From NCBI RefSeq assembly GCF_000968685.2, contig NZ_LAKD02000039.1, forward strand, positions 1 through 47,011: a stretch of 47,011 nt of DNA, read 5' to 3'. The translations under genes and the position numbers were made by a program. Below, piece after piece: positions 7,480 to 14,912 of this stretch. Under the pieces are notes generated by a model. It saw only the letters and a list, made by a program, of their open reading frames with translations, was not told the origin of the DNA and did no database searches. Position 1 is the stretch's first letter. Each line of letters opens with the position of its first letter. Origin of the DNA: Streptomyces antioxidans (GTDB lineage Bacteria; Actinomycetota; Actinomycetes; Streptomycetales; Streptomycetaceae).

Positions 7480-9359
7480 CGACGTACGGGACACAGAAGG
7501 ACGCACGGAGTGACCCCACGGCCCCACCAGGTGTCGCCCAGGACCTGCTGCTGCGCCGCTGTCTGACCCTGTTCACCGGCTTCGACGGGATCGGCGGCGA
7601 GGACGAGGCGGGGATACTGCGCCGGGCGATGGCCCAGGTCAGCGCGCTCGGCACCGGCCGCGCCGAGGCGGGCTACCTACGGCTCGGCGAGGGTCTGGTC
7701 CGCTGCCCTGACGACGGCCAGCGCGCCACCGAGGCCCTGGACACGCAGGTGAGGGAGCTGGCCGGACGGGACGGGCCGGTCCGGTTCCCCCGGCGGGCCT
7801 GGGGCTGGGCCTTCGGACTGCGCGAGCGGGACGGCCTGCGCGGGCCGCATGAGCCGCACGAGCCAGTCGGACCCCATAAACCGCATGCGCCTCATGCGCC
7901 TCATGCGCCTCATGCGCCGGACGGGCTGTACGGCGCCCTCGTGGTGAGCTACCGCGACCGGCCCGGCGAGGACGAACGGCTGCTGCTCGCCCTGCTCGTA
8001 CGGCAGACGGCGGCGGCGCTGGCCACCGCCGCCGCGCACCGCCTCGCCCACGACCAGGCCCTGGAGCTGCGTCGGGCGTGGCAGGAGCAGGAGGCGATAC
8101 GGCGGCGGCTGGACTCCTCGCTGGCCGATTTCCACCATCTGCGGGAGGTGCATGACGCGCTCGCCCGCTCGGTCGCCCGGGGCGACGGCGAGGACGGGAT
8201 CGTCCGGACGCTGTACCGGATCACCGGGTTCGCGGCTGCCGCCGAGGACCGGTTCGGCAACCTCAGGGCCTGGGCGGGGCCGGGCCGCCCGGCCTCCTGC
8301 CCCAAGCCCGATCCGGAACGGCGCGGGGAGCTGCTGCGGGAGGCCGCCCGCAGGCCGCGTCCGGTACGGATGCGGGACCGGCTGGTCGCGGTGGCCGATC
8401 CGCGCGGTGAGGTGCTGGGCGCGCTGTCCCTGGTGGACCCGGAGGGCAGGGCCGATGAGCGGGCCGTTCGCGCGCTGGACCACGCCGCGACCTCGCTGGG
8501 CCTGGAGCTCGCCCACTCGCGCGAGCTGGCCCAGGTGGAGCTGCGGCTGCGGCGGGAGCTGGTGGACGATCTGCTCTCGGGCGCGGACGAGGCCCGTACG
8601 GCGGACGAGGCCCGTACGGCGGGAGACGGCCGTACGGCGGAAGACGGCCGTACGGCCGATGACGCCAGCGCGTACGCCCGTGCGGAGGCGGTCGGCCACG
8701 ATCTGCACGGTCCGCACCATGTGATCGTGGTGCGCTGGACGGACCGCCCGGCCGACGAGGTCTTCCTCAAGGCCGTGAGCCGGGCGGCCACCGGTCTCGG
8801 CCTGCGGATCCTGCCCGCCCTGCGCACGGACACGGCGGTCCTGGTGACCCAGGGCGCACCCGGCGAACGGTCGCTGCATTCGGCGCTGAGCCGTGAGCTC
8901 GGCACCGGCAGCGGGGCGATCGGGGTGGGCGCGTCCTGCGACACCCCGCACGAGGTGCCCCGCTCGTACCAGGAGGCGCTGCGGGCGCTGGAGGTCCGCC
9001 GCCTTTCACCCAGCCCGTACGGCATGACGTGCTACGACGATCTGGGGCTCTACCGGATCCTGCCCACCGGGAGCGGCCACCGGGAGGTCGAGCGGTTCGT
9101 ACGGGAGTGGCTGGGCCCGCTGCTGGACTACGACACCCGGCACCACACGGACCTGGTGGCGACCCTCAGCGAGTACTTCGACCACGGCGGCAACTACAGC
9201 GCGACGGCCGCGGCGCTGGTGATCCACCGCTCGACGCTGCGCTACCGGCTCCAGCGCATCCGCGAGATCGGCGGAAACGATCTGACGGACGTGGACAGCA
9301 GGCTCAACCTCCAGGTCGCCACCCGTATTTGGAAGATCATGCGGGGCGGCCCCGAGTGA
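7476..9359 (+). CDS. PucR/CdaR-type transcriptional regulator with C-terminal helix-turn-helix
   Basis: This 627-residue cytoplasmic regulator has a GAF-like or degenerate sensor region in its first ~370 residues (including a coiled stretch around HRLAHDQALELRRAW) and a PucR-type C-terminus. The last ~70 residues (LSEYFDHGGNYSATAAAL, then HRSTLRYRLQRI) are the HTH_30 domain, normally used to control catabolic or developmental genes. Two repeat tracts lie inside: a 9-base repeat giving HAPHAPHAPHAP (~residue 137-148) and an 18-base repeat giving DEARTA/DGRTA units (~residue 371-394). The start is the third of three SD-ATG units. The neighbouring 9431 gene lies 71 bases downstream and may be cotranscribed. 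The effector is unknown. Confidence 0.85.
   Translation: MTTYGTQKDARSDPTAPPGVAQDLLLRRCLTLFTGFDGIGGEDEAGILRRAMAQVSALGTGRAEAGYLRLGEGLVRCPDDGQRATEALDTQVRELAGRDGPVRFPRRAWGWAFGLRERDGLRGPHEPHEPVGPHKPHAPHAPHAPHAPDGLYGALVVSYRDRPGEDERLLLALLVRQTAAALATAAAHRLAHDQALELRRAWQEQEAIRRRLDSSLADFHHLREVHDALARSVARGDGEDGIVRTLYRITGFAAAAEDRFGNLRAWAGPGRPASCPKPDPERRGELLREAARRPRPVRMRDRLVAVADPRGEVLGALSLVDPEGRADERAVRALDHAATSLGLELAHSRELAQVELRLRRELVDDLLSGADEARTADEARTAGDGRTAEDGRTADDASAYARAEAVGHDLHGPHHVIVVRWTDRPADEVFLKAVSRAATGLGLRILPALRTDTAVLVTQGAPGERSLHSALSRELGTGSGAIGVGASCDTPHEVPRSYQEALRALEVRRLSPSPYGMTCYDDLGLYRILPTGSGHREVERFVREWLGPLLDYDTRHHTDLVATLSEYFDHGGNYSATAAALVIHRSTLRYRLQRIREIGGNDLTDVDSRLNLQVATRIWKIMRGGPE
7884..7919 (+). 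repeat. 9-bp tandem repeat CATGCGCCT x4 coding for His-Ala-Pro
   Basis: Four copies of CATGCGCCT lie back to back, the last ending in G. They sit within a looser His/Pro-rich stretch starting at 7847. The repeat is in frame with the regulator and encodes (HAP)4, a likely flexible linker prone to slippage in multiples of three codons. Confidence 0.85.
8586..8657 (+). repeat. 18-bp tandem repeat x4 inside the PucR-type regulator
   Basis: Four units of the GACGAGGCCCGTACGGCG type follow each other; units 1 and 2 are identical and units 3 and 4 differ at a few bases. They encode a charged six-residue repeat (DEARTA, DEARTA, GDGRTA, EDGRTA). The repeat lies between the sensor region and the effector domain. 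Confidence 0.85.
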
Positions 9360-9430
9360 GCGGGGCACCGCCGGGCACCCGTGACCGACGCAACGGCACA
9401 GCGGCACCACACCACGAGGCGGGATGGGCG

Positions 9431-10063
9431 ATGAGCGACAAGAACAAGAGCGTGGCGCGCGCTCTCCTCGACCAGCAGGGCACGACCTTCGCCGCCGAGG
9501 CCGGGATCAAGCTCCGCGACACCCCCGGCCCGCTCTACCAGCTGCTGGTGCTCGCGCAGCTGCTGTCCGCGCGGGTCAGTTCCAACATCGCCGTCGCCGC
9601 CGCGCGCGCCCTCTTCGAGGCCGGGATGCGCGACCCGCGGCGGATGGCGGAGGCCACCTGGCAGCAGCGGGTCGACGCGCTGGGCGAGGGCGGCTACCGG
9701 CGGTACGACGAGCGGACCTCCAGCCAGCTGGGCGAGGCGGCCGAGCTGGTGAACCGGGAGTACGGGGGCGATCTGCGGCGGCTGCGCGAGGCCGGGGACG
9801 TGAAGAAGCTGCTCCAGGAGGTCAAGGGCATCGGTCCGACCGGGGTGAACATCTTCCTGCGCGAAGTGCAGGGGGCCTGGCCCGAGTTCGCCCCGTACTT
9901 CGACAGCAAGGCGCTGGACGGCGCCGAACGGGTCGGGCTGCCGAAGAGCGCGCGGTCGCTGGCGGGGCTGGTGGCCGGGAAGGACCTTCCCCGGCTGGCC
10001 GCCGCCCTGGTCCGGGTCGCGCTCCGCGCGGACGCCGCGCGGGAGGTGCGCGCGGCGGCCTGA
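9431..10063 (+). CDS. HhH-GPD superfamily DNA glycosylase-like protein (endonuclease III family)
   Basis: This 210-residue protein belongs to the helix-hairpin-helix base-excision repair fold, similar to a small endonuclease III. The hairpin KGIGPTGVN is at residues 132-140, and the conserved acidic residue would be Asp158 in YFDSKAL. In endonuclease III the catalytic lysine falls inside the hairpin; here the equivalent position is Thr, suggesting a monofunctional glycosylase or a non-lyase role. The four-cysteine iron-sulfur cluster of Nth is absent (there is no cysteine at all). ATG 9431 follows a GAGGCGGG sequence. It is convergent with the peptidase gene. Confidence 0.8.
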   Translation: MSDKNKSVARALLDQQGTTFAAEAGIKLRDTPGPLYQLLVLAQLLSARVSSNIAVAAARALFEAGMRDPRRMAEATWQQRVDALGEGGYRRYDERTSSQLGEAAELVNREYGGDLRRLREAGDVKKLLQEVKGIGPTGVNIFLREVQGAWPEFAPYFDSKALDGAERVGLPKSARSLAGLVAGKDLPRLAAALVRVALRADAAREVRAAA

Positions 10064-10090
10064 CGCGATCAGGTTCCCGGGCCCTTCTCG

Positions 10091-10161
10091 GCCGACCGAG
10101 CCTGTCAGCCGACCGAGCCCTTTCAGCGGGCCGAGCCCGCTCAGCAGACCAAACCCGCTCA
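10091..10161. repeat. Four ~18-bp direct repeats between convergent genes
   Basis: Units GCCGACCGAGCCTGTCA, GCCGACCGAGCCCTTTCA, GCGGGCCGAGCCCGCTCA and GCAGACCAAACCCGCTCA run head to tail. They are 17 bases for the first and 18 for the rest, with increasing divergence. The last unit contains the stop codon of the peptidase gene. No good hairpin forms, so the repeat is not an obvious terminator. Confidence 0.75.
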
Positions 10162-11586
10162 GCGGATGCCGAGTTCCTTCAGCACCCGCCGCTGGGCGGC
10201 GCTGGGCTTGGCCGGGAAGTAGAGGTAGCAGACGCCGCCGGTGCCCGAGACCACCTTGCCGTTGGCGTCGTACCGCTTCGTCCGCAGCCAGATGTTCTCC
10301 CACTGCCGCCGCTTGTAGACGTGGCGGACCGCCGCGTTGTCGGCCGAGGCCGGGTCGTTGGCGATGACGTCGCCGTCCGCCGTGAAGCCGATGACGGTCA
10401 TCAGATGGCCCGAGGTGCCGTATCCCGCGCCGTCCAGCTCCGTCTTGAGGAAGGACTGCGAGGTGATCAACGGAATGCCGACCTCGATCAGCTTCTCGGC
10501 GTCGGTGAGCGAGCCGAGCCGGGTGACCACGCCCTGGAGATCGCGGTAGGTGGCGGCGTAGGCGGCGTTGAACGGCCAGTTGCCGCAGCCCTCGTACTGG
10601 TAGTCGAAGGTGGACCGGGCGGCGTGGCAGACCTGCGGATCGGCGTAGTCCGGGTTGACCCAGGCCAGGTCCTTCGCGGAGGGCTTGCGGCCCCAGTACT
10701 CGATGATCATCTGGGAGGAGGTGGGGCTGCACCACGCCTCGCCACCGTTGTCGTACTCCGGGTACTGGCCCTTGTGGATCTCCTGCGAGTAGCGCGGTAC
10801 GGCGAGTTCACGCCCCTTGGCCAGGCCCGGCGCGGAGGCGGGCACCTCGAACCGGTCGGGCACGTCCGAGCCCATCGCGCCGACCCGCCACACCGTGGGG
10901 GTGAGGGTGGTGCCGGGCTTGCGGTGGAGGGTGAGCCGCACCTGGTACTTCGCGAGCCGCAGCCCGCTCGCCGGGTCGTCGATGGAGAAGGTGTCGGTCC
11001 ACACCGAGCTCTTGTCGTCGCTCTGGTCGTCCACCGAGGTGCGCCGGATGGAGGAGGCGCCGTCGTCGGAGGCCCAGCGGCCCATCACGTACCAGGGGGT
11101 GGCGGAGCCGTCGGTGTAGGTGCCCTTGAGCTCGATCTGGACCCAGGTACCGGCCGGGGTGCGGGCGTTCCAGGAGACGATGGCCTCGGCCGCGGGCACG
11201 GAGAGGGTGCGCACCGGGGAGGTCCAGGTGGCGTACTCCCAGGCGGCCTTGGTGCCGGTGTGCGGATCGGGGTAGTCCACGCTGCCCAGCGGGCGGGAGA
11301 TGACGATGCCCGGGCGGGCGCCGGGCTCGGCGCGGACGCCCTTGGCGGCACCGGCCAGCCAGTCGGCGTGGCTGGTCCAGCCGTGGTACTCCGCGATCCG
11401 CTTGGCCTTCCGTCGGGCCGCCGGGCCCGCCGGGGTCACGGCGTCCCCGGAGGCTCGTTCCGCGGCGGCGGCCGGGCGCGCCGTTCCGGAGGCCGCGGCG
11501 GCTGTCGTGGCGACGGCGGCGGCGCCCGCGACGCCGAGGGCGGCGGCGAGCACGGAGCGGCGGGGCGTGGGTCCAGATCTGGTCAT
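10159..11586 (-). CDS. Secreted C39-like cysteine peptidase family protein
   Basis: This 475-residue exported protein starts at ATG 11586 with GGGGGAA upstream. The N-terminus has twin arginines at 9-10 (TPRRSVLAAA) and a hydrophobic segment to about residue 33, so export is by Tat or Sec. A middle region of ~100-240 looks like a beta-sandwich. The C-terminal part is a C39-type papain fold: Cys286 in GGEAWCSPTS, His394 in TSGHLMTVIGF and Asp411 in ANDPAS form a plausible catalytic triad. Unlike bacteriocin-exporter C39 domains it is not fused to an ABC transporter, and its target is probably extracellular. An inverted repeat resembling a DasR site lies 119 bases upstream. Confidence 0.88.
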   Translation of the reverse strand: MTRSGPTPRRSVLAAALGVAGAAAVATTAAAASGTARPAAAAERASGDAVTPAGPAARRKAKRIAEYHGWTSHADWLAGAAKGVRAEPGARPGIVISRPLGSVDYPDPHTGTKAAWEYATWTSPVRTLSVPAAEAIVSWNARTPAGTWVQIELKGTYTDGSATPWYVMGRWASDDGASSIRRTSVDDQSDDKSSVWTDTFSIDDPASGLRLAKYQVRLTLHRKPGTTLTPTVWRVGAMGSDVPDRFEVPASAPGLAKGRELAVPRYSQEIHKGQYPEYDNGGEAWCSPTSSQMIIEYWGRKPSAKDLAWVNPDYADPQVCHAARSTFDYQYEGCGNWPFNAAYAATYRDLQGVVTRLGSLTDAEKLIEVGIPLITSQSFLKTELDGAGYGTSGHLMTVIGFTADGDVIANDPASADNAAVRHVYKRRQWENIWLRTKRYDANGKVVSGTGGVCYLYFPAKPSAAQRRVLKELGIR

Positions 11587-11704
11587 GCGGGGTTCCCCCA
11601 GTCGTCGTCCGATGCAGTGGGCGGCGGGTGCGCGACAGTCGCACAACTATGGCCGCTGCATGTGGTCTCAGGCCAGTGATTCCCCCGGCGCCCGCTTCAT
11701 CAAT

Positions 11705-11720
11705 ATTGGTGTGGACCAAT
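11705..11720. promoter_or_regulatory. Palindrome ATTGGT-GTGG-ACCAAT, DasR/GntR (dre)-like
   Basis: The perfect 6-bp arms with a 4-base spacer match the known Streptomyces DasR responsive element (consensus ACTGGTCTAGACCAGT) at 12 of 16 positions. It lies between the secreted peptidase (119 bases upstream of its start) and the kinase (39 bases upstream). This is a candidate operator; identity as a DasR site is inferred from memory of the consensus. Confidence 0.5.
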
Positions 11721-11758
11721 GGAGTGAACGAGCCCGAAGGGCCGTATGGTGGTCCCCG

Positions 11759-12388
11759 ATGCGAACTCACCGACCGGTCGGCAGCCTGGAGACGCTGGCG
11801 CGGCACCTGCGGGCACTGCCGCCGTCCTGCGGGCCGGTCCGGCTGGTCGCGGTGGACGGCCACGCGGGTTCCGGAAAGACCACCTTCGCCGGGCGGCTGG
11901 CCGGGGCGCTCGGCGGCGCACCCGTGCTGCACACCGACGACTTCGCCACCCATGAGGAGCTTTTCGGCTGGCCGGAGCGGCTGCGGGCCCATGTCCTCGC
12001 CCCGCTGGCCCTGGGCACGGCCGCGCGGTACGCCCCGTACGACTGGGTGGAGCGCCGCTTCGCCAGCGAGCGGCGACGGCTGGACCCCGCGCCGGTCGTG
12101 CTGCTGGAGGGCGTGGGCAGCGGCGGCCGTACGATGCGCCCGCGGCTGGCACAGCTGTTGTGGATGGATCTGCCGGAGCGGGACTCCTGGCACCGCGGTC
12201 AGCTGCGGGACGGTCCCGAGCTGTCCGCATTCTGGGACGGGTGGCTGCCCGCCGAGCGTGCGCATTTCACCGCCGACCCGTCCCGTCCGTATGCGGGAGC
12301 GCTGGTGCGGCAGCGGAAGGAGGGGTACGAGGTGCTACCGGGACCCGCGGCGACCGATGGAAACACCCCCTGGCCTCACACAGCGTGA
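11759..12388 (+). CDS. Uridine-kinase-like P-loop NTPase
   Basis: This 209-residue cytoplasmic protein carries a Walker A motif, GHAGSGKTT at residues 34-42, after the strand VRLVAVD. The following HTDDF matches the acceptor/base region of uridine kinase-like enzymes, and VVLLEGVGSG is the second strand. It may phosphorylate a nucleoside or another small molecule; the phosphate acceptor is not known. I chose ATG 11759, although its SD is weak. An upstream in-frame GTG at 11711 lies within the palindrome and would add 16 residues. Confidence 0.8.
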   Translation: MRTHRPVGSLETLARHLRALPPSCGPVRLVAVDGHAGSGKTTFAGRLAGALGGAPVLHTDDFATHEELFGWPERLRAHVLAPLALGTAARYAPYDWVERRFASERRRLDPAPVVLLEGVGSGGRTMRPRLAQLLWMDLPERDSWHRGQLRDGPELSAFWDGWLPAERAHFTADPSRPYAGALVRQRKEGYEVLPGPAATDGNTPWPHTA

Positions 12389-12450
12389 ACCGATGCCCGT
12401 GACCGGACCGGACGCCGCCGCCCGGGGCATGACGTGTACTCCAACTCGGC

Positions 12451-12480
12451 TTGACCTGGGGCCCATACAGGTCTTACGTT
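12451..12480 (+). promoter_or_regulatory. Sigma-70-type promoter of a candidate small RNA
   Basis: TTGACC (12451-12456) and TACGTT (12475-12480) are spaced by 18 bases and match vegetative Streptomyces hexamers well. The predicted start point is about 12486-12488, immediately before a perfect palindrome. Confidence 0.7.
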
Positions 12481-12486
12481 CTCAAT

Positions 12487-12560
12487 GTGCGACTCGTACG
12501 AGTCGTCCCACAACGCGAAGCCCCCGGTTGTTCCCCCGTGATCGGGGGCTTCGTCCTGTC
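12487..12560 (+). ncRNA. Candidate small RNA (two hairpins, intrinsic-terminator-like 3' end)
   Basis: A strong promoter is followed within ten bases by the perfect palindrome CGACTCGTACGAGTCG (12490-12505), then CGAAGCCCCCG (12516-12526) and its exact complement CGGGGGCTTCG (12543-12553), an 11-bp stem. Nested in the loop, CCCCCG-TGAT-CGGGGG is a competing 6-bp hairpin, so the 3' arm has two possible partners. No ORF with an SD starts in this ~74-base unit. The region lies between the kinase gene and the AAA+ ATPase gene. The structure is read directly; that it is an expressed RNA rather than the leader of the downstream gene is inferred. Confidence 0.65.
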
Positions 12561-12787
12561 TGGCGCCGGTTTTCCGCTGCTTTGCGCGGCCATTCCCTCA
12601 CCCTGGGTAACGGCCCGCCCGAGGCCTCATGCGCCCCCTACACGCCCCCGCGCACACCCGCCCGACCTTGTGTGATTGCAACGAACAACAGTGCGGCACC
12701 CTCGGCCCATGCGAGTTGCGCAGGTACGATGCGAAAGGGGCAGTCGCCCCTGCGGCATCCACGGGGGCAGGGGTTGTGGGGGACGTG

Positions 12788-14677
12788 ATGGATTTCGGCA
12801 CGCAGGGTTCGCACGCCCCGGCCGACCTCGCCTGGCTGCGAGCCGTCGATGCCTACACGATGGGCGCGTACGCACAGGCCGAGGAGGAGTTCCGGGCCGC
12901 CACCCGGCTCGATCCGGGAATGGCCGACGCCTGGCTCGGGCTGCACGCGCTGCGGGCCGATACGGCCGCGGCGCTGCTGCGGATGTACCGGCACCGCGAC
13001 CGCTTCGGCGAGCAGCGCACCCGGCACCGCCGCACCCTCAACTCCTGGTACTGGCTGGGCTGGTGGGTCCAGCCGGTGCTGGAGACCAGCCGGGACCTGC
13101 TGCTCGCCCACGCCTCCCACTGGCTCGACGGCCGCCATGTGCCCGAGCTGGACCGCGCGCTGGCCGGCTGCCCCCCGGTCGAGGCCGATCCGCAGGCCCG
13201 CTTTCTGCACGCCTGCCGCGCCTATCTGGTCAAGGACTGGGAGCAGCTGGTACGCCACACCGAGCCGCTGCTCGACGATCCGTTCCTGGGCATCGAGGCC
13301 GGTCTGTTCGCCGGGATGGCGCGGGTCCGGCTGGAGATGTACAGCCAGGCCGAACCGCTGCTCGCCGCCGCCTTAATGCGCTGTCGCAGCGAACAGCCCC
13401 AGCGCAAGGAGCTGCGCTACTGGCTCGCCCGCGCCCATGAGGGCACCGGGCGCAGCGCCGCCGCGCTCCCCCTCTACCGCGCGGTGCACCGCATCGACTC
13501 CCACTTCATGGACACCTCGGCGCGGCTGGCGGCGATAGCCGAGTCCGACGGTCTTGACGAGCCCGCGGACCTCGCCGCCGTATCGCTGGCCGGGGCCGGT
13601 GGCCAGGACGCCTCGGACGGCCGGGACGCCAGCGCCGCCGACCCCGCCGACACGCTGTCCGACGGCCGCGATCCGCGCGCCGCGCCGGAGGGCCCCGAGG
13701 GCCCGCCGCTGATGGGCCCCGCCGTGATGGGCGCGGGCGGCACCCGTGACCGGGCCGGACTGCCCACCCAGCCCGGCCCCTCCGATCCGGTGCTGCTGGA
13801 GAGCGCGCTCCAGGAGCTGGAGCGCATGGTCGGCCTGGAGCCGGTCAAGCGGCAGGTCCGGGCGCTGTCGGCGCAGCTCCACATGGCGCGGCTGCGCGCC
13901 GGGCAGGGGCTGCCGGTCCAGCCGCCCAAGCGGCACTTCGTCTTCTCCGGGCCCTCCGGCACCGGCAAGACCACCGTGGCCCGCATCCTCGGCCGGGTCT
14001 TCTACGCCCTCGGGCTGCTCGGCGGCGACCACCTGGTGGAGGCCGGGCGCGCCGATCTGGTCGGCGAGTATCTGGGCCAGACGGCGGTGAAGGCCAATGA
14101 GCTGATCGACTCCGCGCTCGGCGGGGTGCTCTTCGTGGACGAGGCGTACAGCCTGTCCAACTCGGGCTACAGCAAGGGCGACGCGTACGGCGACGAGGCG
14201 CTTCAGGTGCTGCTCAAGCGGGCCGAGGACAACCGCGACCGGCTGGTGGTGATCCTCGCCGGGTACCCCGAGGGCATGGACCGGCTGCTGGCCGCCAACC
14301 CCGGCCTCGGCTCGCGCTTCACCACCCGCGTCGACTTCCCCAGCTACCGCCCGCTGGAGCTCACCCGGATCGGTGAGGTGCTGGCGGCGGAGAACGGGGA
14401 CGTGTGGGACGAGGAGGCCGTGGAGGAGCTGCGGAGCATCAGCGGCCATGTGGTGGACCAGGGCTGGATCGACGAGCTGGGGAACGGGCGGTTCCTGCGC
14501 ACGCTGTACGAGAAGAGCTGTGCGTACCGGGATTTGCGGCTGTCCGGGTGGAGCGGAACGCCTAATCGGGATGACCTCGCGACGCTGCGGCTGCCGGATC
14601 TGATGCAGGCGTACGGGGAGGTCCTGTCGGGTCGCGGTCCGATGTACCGCGACCCGCAGGACCCGCCGCTGGCGTAG
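12788..14677 (+). CDS. TPR-AAA+ ATPase, CbxX/CfqX (EccA-like)
   Basis: This 629-residue protein has an N-terminal helical TPR-like region (1-250), a low-complexity Asp/Pro/Gly linker (~255-330) and a C-terminal AAA+ module of the CbbX/SpoVK/EccA type. Walker A is GPSGTGKTT at 388-396, Walker B is FVDEA at 449-453, and Arg510 in GLGSRF is a likely arginine finger. The layout matches EccA, the cytosolic ATPase of type VII secretion, but no ESX genes are nearby, so it may remodel other clients. Codon 196 is TTA (13373-13375), the only in-frame TTA I found in the window, which would tie translation to the bldA tRNA. ATG 12788 follows GGGGGAC; a GTG just upstream (12785) is an alternative. Confidence 0.9.
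   Translation: MDFGTQGSHAPADLAWLRAVDAYTMGAYAQAEEEFRAATRLDPGMADAWLGLHALRADTAAALLRMYRHRDRFGEQRTRHRRTLNSWYWLGWWVQPVLETSRDLLLAHASHWLDGRHVPELDRALAGCPPVEADPQARFLHACRAYLVKDWEQLVRHTEPLLDDPFLGIEAGLFAGMARVRLEMYSQAEPLLAAALMRCRSEQPQRKELRYWLARAHEGTGRSAAALPLYRAVHRIDSHFMDTSARLAAIAESDGLDEPADLAAVSLAGAGGQDASDGRDASAADPADTLSDGRDPRAAPEGPEGPPLMGPAVMGAGGTRDRAGLPTQPGPSDPVLLESALQELERMVGLEPVKRQVRALSAQLHMARLRAGQGLPVQPPKRHFVFSGPSGTGKTTVARILGRVFYALGLLGGDHLVEAGRADLVGEYLGQTAVKANELIDSALGGVLFVDEAYSLSNSGYSKGDAYGDEALQVLLKRAEDNRDRLVVILAGYPEGMDRLLAANPGLGSRFTTRVDFPSYRPLELTRIGEVLAAENGDVWDEEAVEELRSISGHVVDQGWIDELGNGRFLRTLYEKSCAYRDLRLSGWSGTPNRDDLATLRLPDLMQAYGEVLSGRGPMYRDPQDPPLA
13373..13375 (+). promoter_or_regulatory. In-frame TTA leucine codon (bldA control point)
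   Basis: The codon begins 585 bases (195 codons) after the start and reads Leu196 in LLAAALMRC. In Streptomyces the TTA-reading tRNA from bldA is available mainly late in growth, so this codon can delay expression. Confidence 0.85.
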
Positions 14678-14682
14678 CGCGC

Positions 14683-14907
14683 CTGCGGGGTCGCCTGCGG
14701 CGGGCTTTCCCCGACCCGCCCCTTCCCGAACCATGGGGCTCCGCCCCCTGGACCCCGGACGCCCTTCGGGCGTGTCCTCAAGCGCCGGACGGGCTGAAAT
14801 CAGCCCCTCCGGCGTTTGAGGAGCGGGGTCCGGGGCGGAGCCCCGGTTGTGGGAAGGGGCGGGTAGGGGAACAGCCCGCCGCAGGCGAACCCCCCGCAGG
14901 CGAACCC
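14683..14907. repeat. Giant imperfect inverted repeat between convergent genes, Streptomyces intergenic type
   Basis: A palindrome of ~225 bases is centred near 14797. The core GGGCTGA-AA-TCAGCCC is flanked by matching CGCCGGA/TCCGGCG, TCCTCAA/TTGAGGA, GGACCCCG/CGGGGTCC and GGGGCTCCGCCCC (14735-14747)/GGGGCGGAGCCCC (14832-14844). Outer arms CCGCCCCTTCCC/GGGAAGGGGCGGG and GCCTGCGG/CCGCAGGC continue it. Related half-elements occur at about 23990-24020, 24140-24195 and 30835-30925. It lies between the AAA+ gene and the CNNM gene and probably terminates both transcripts. Confidence 0.85.
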
Positions 14908-14912
14908 GCGGG

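Noticed and set aside
9424..11679. 751-codon plus-strand frame across the glycosylase and peptidase genes
   Set aside because: It crosses two convergent genes with recognisable products and has no domain of its own.
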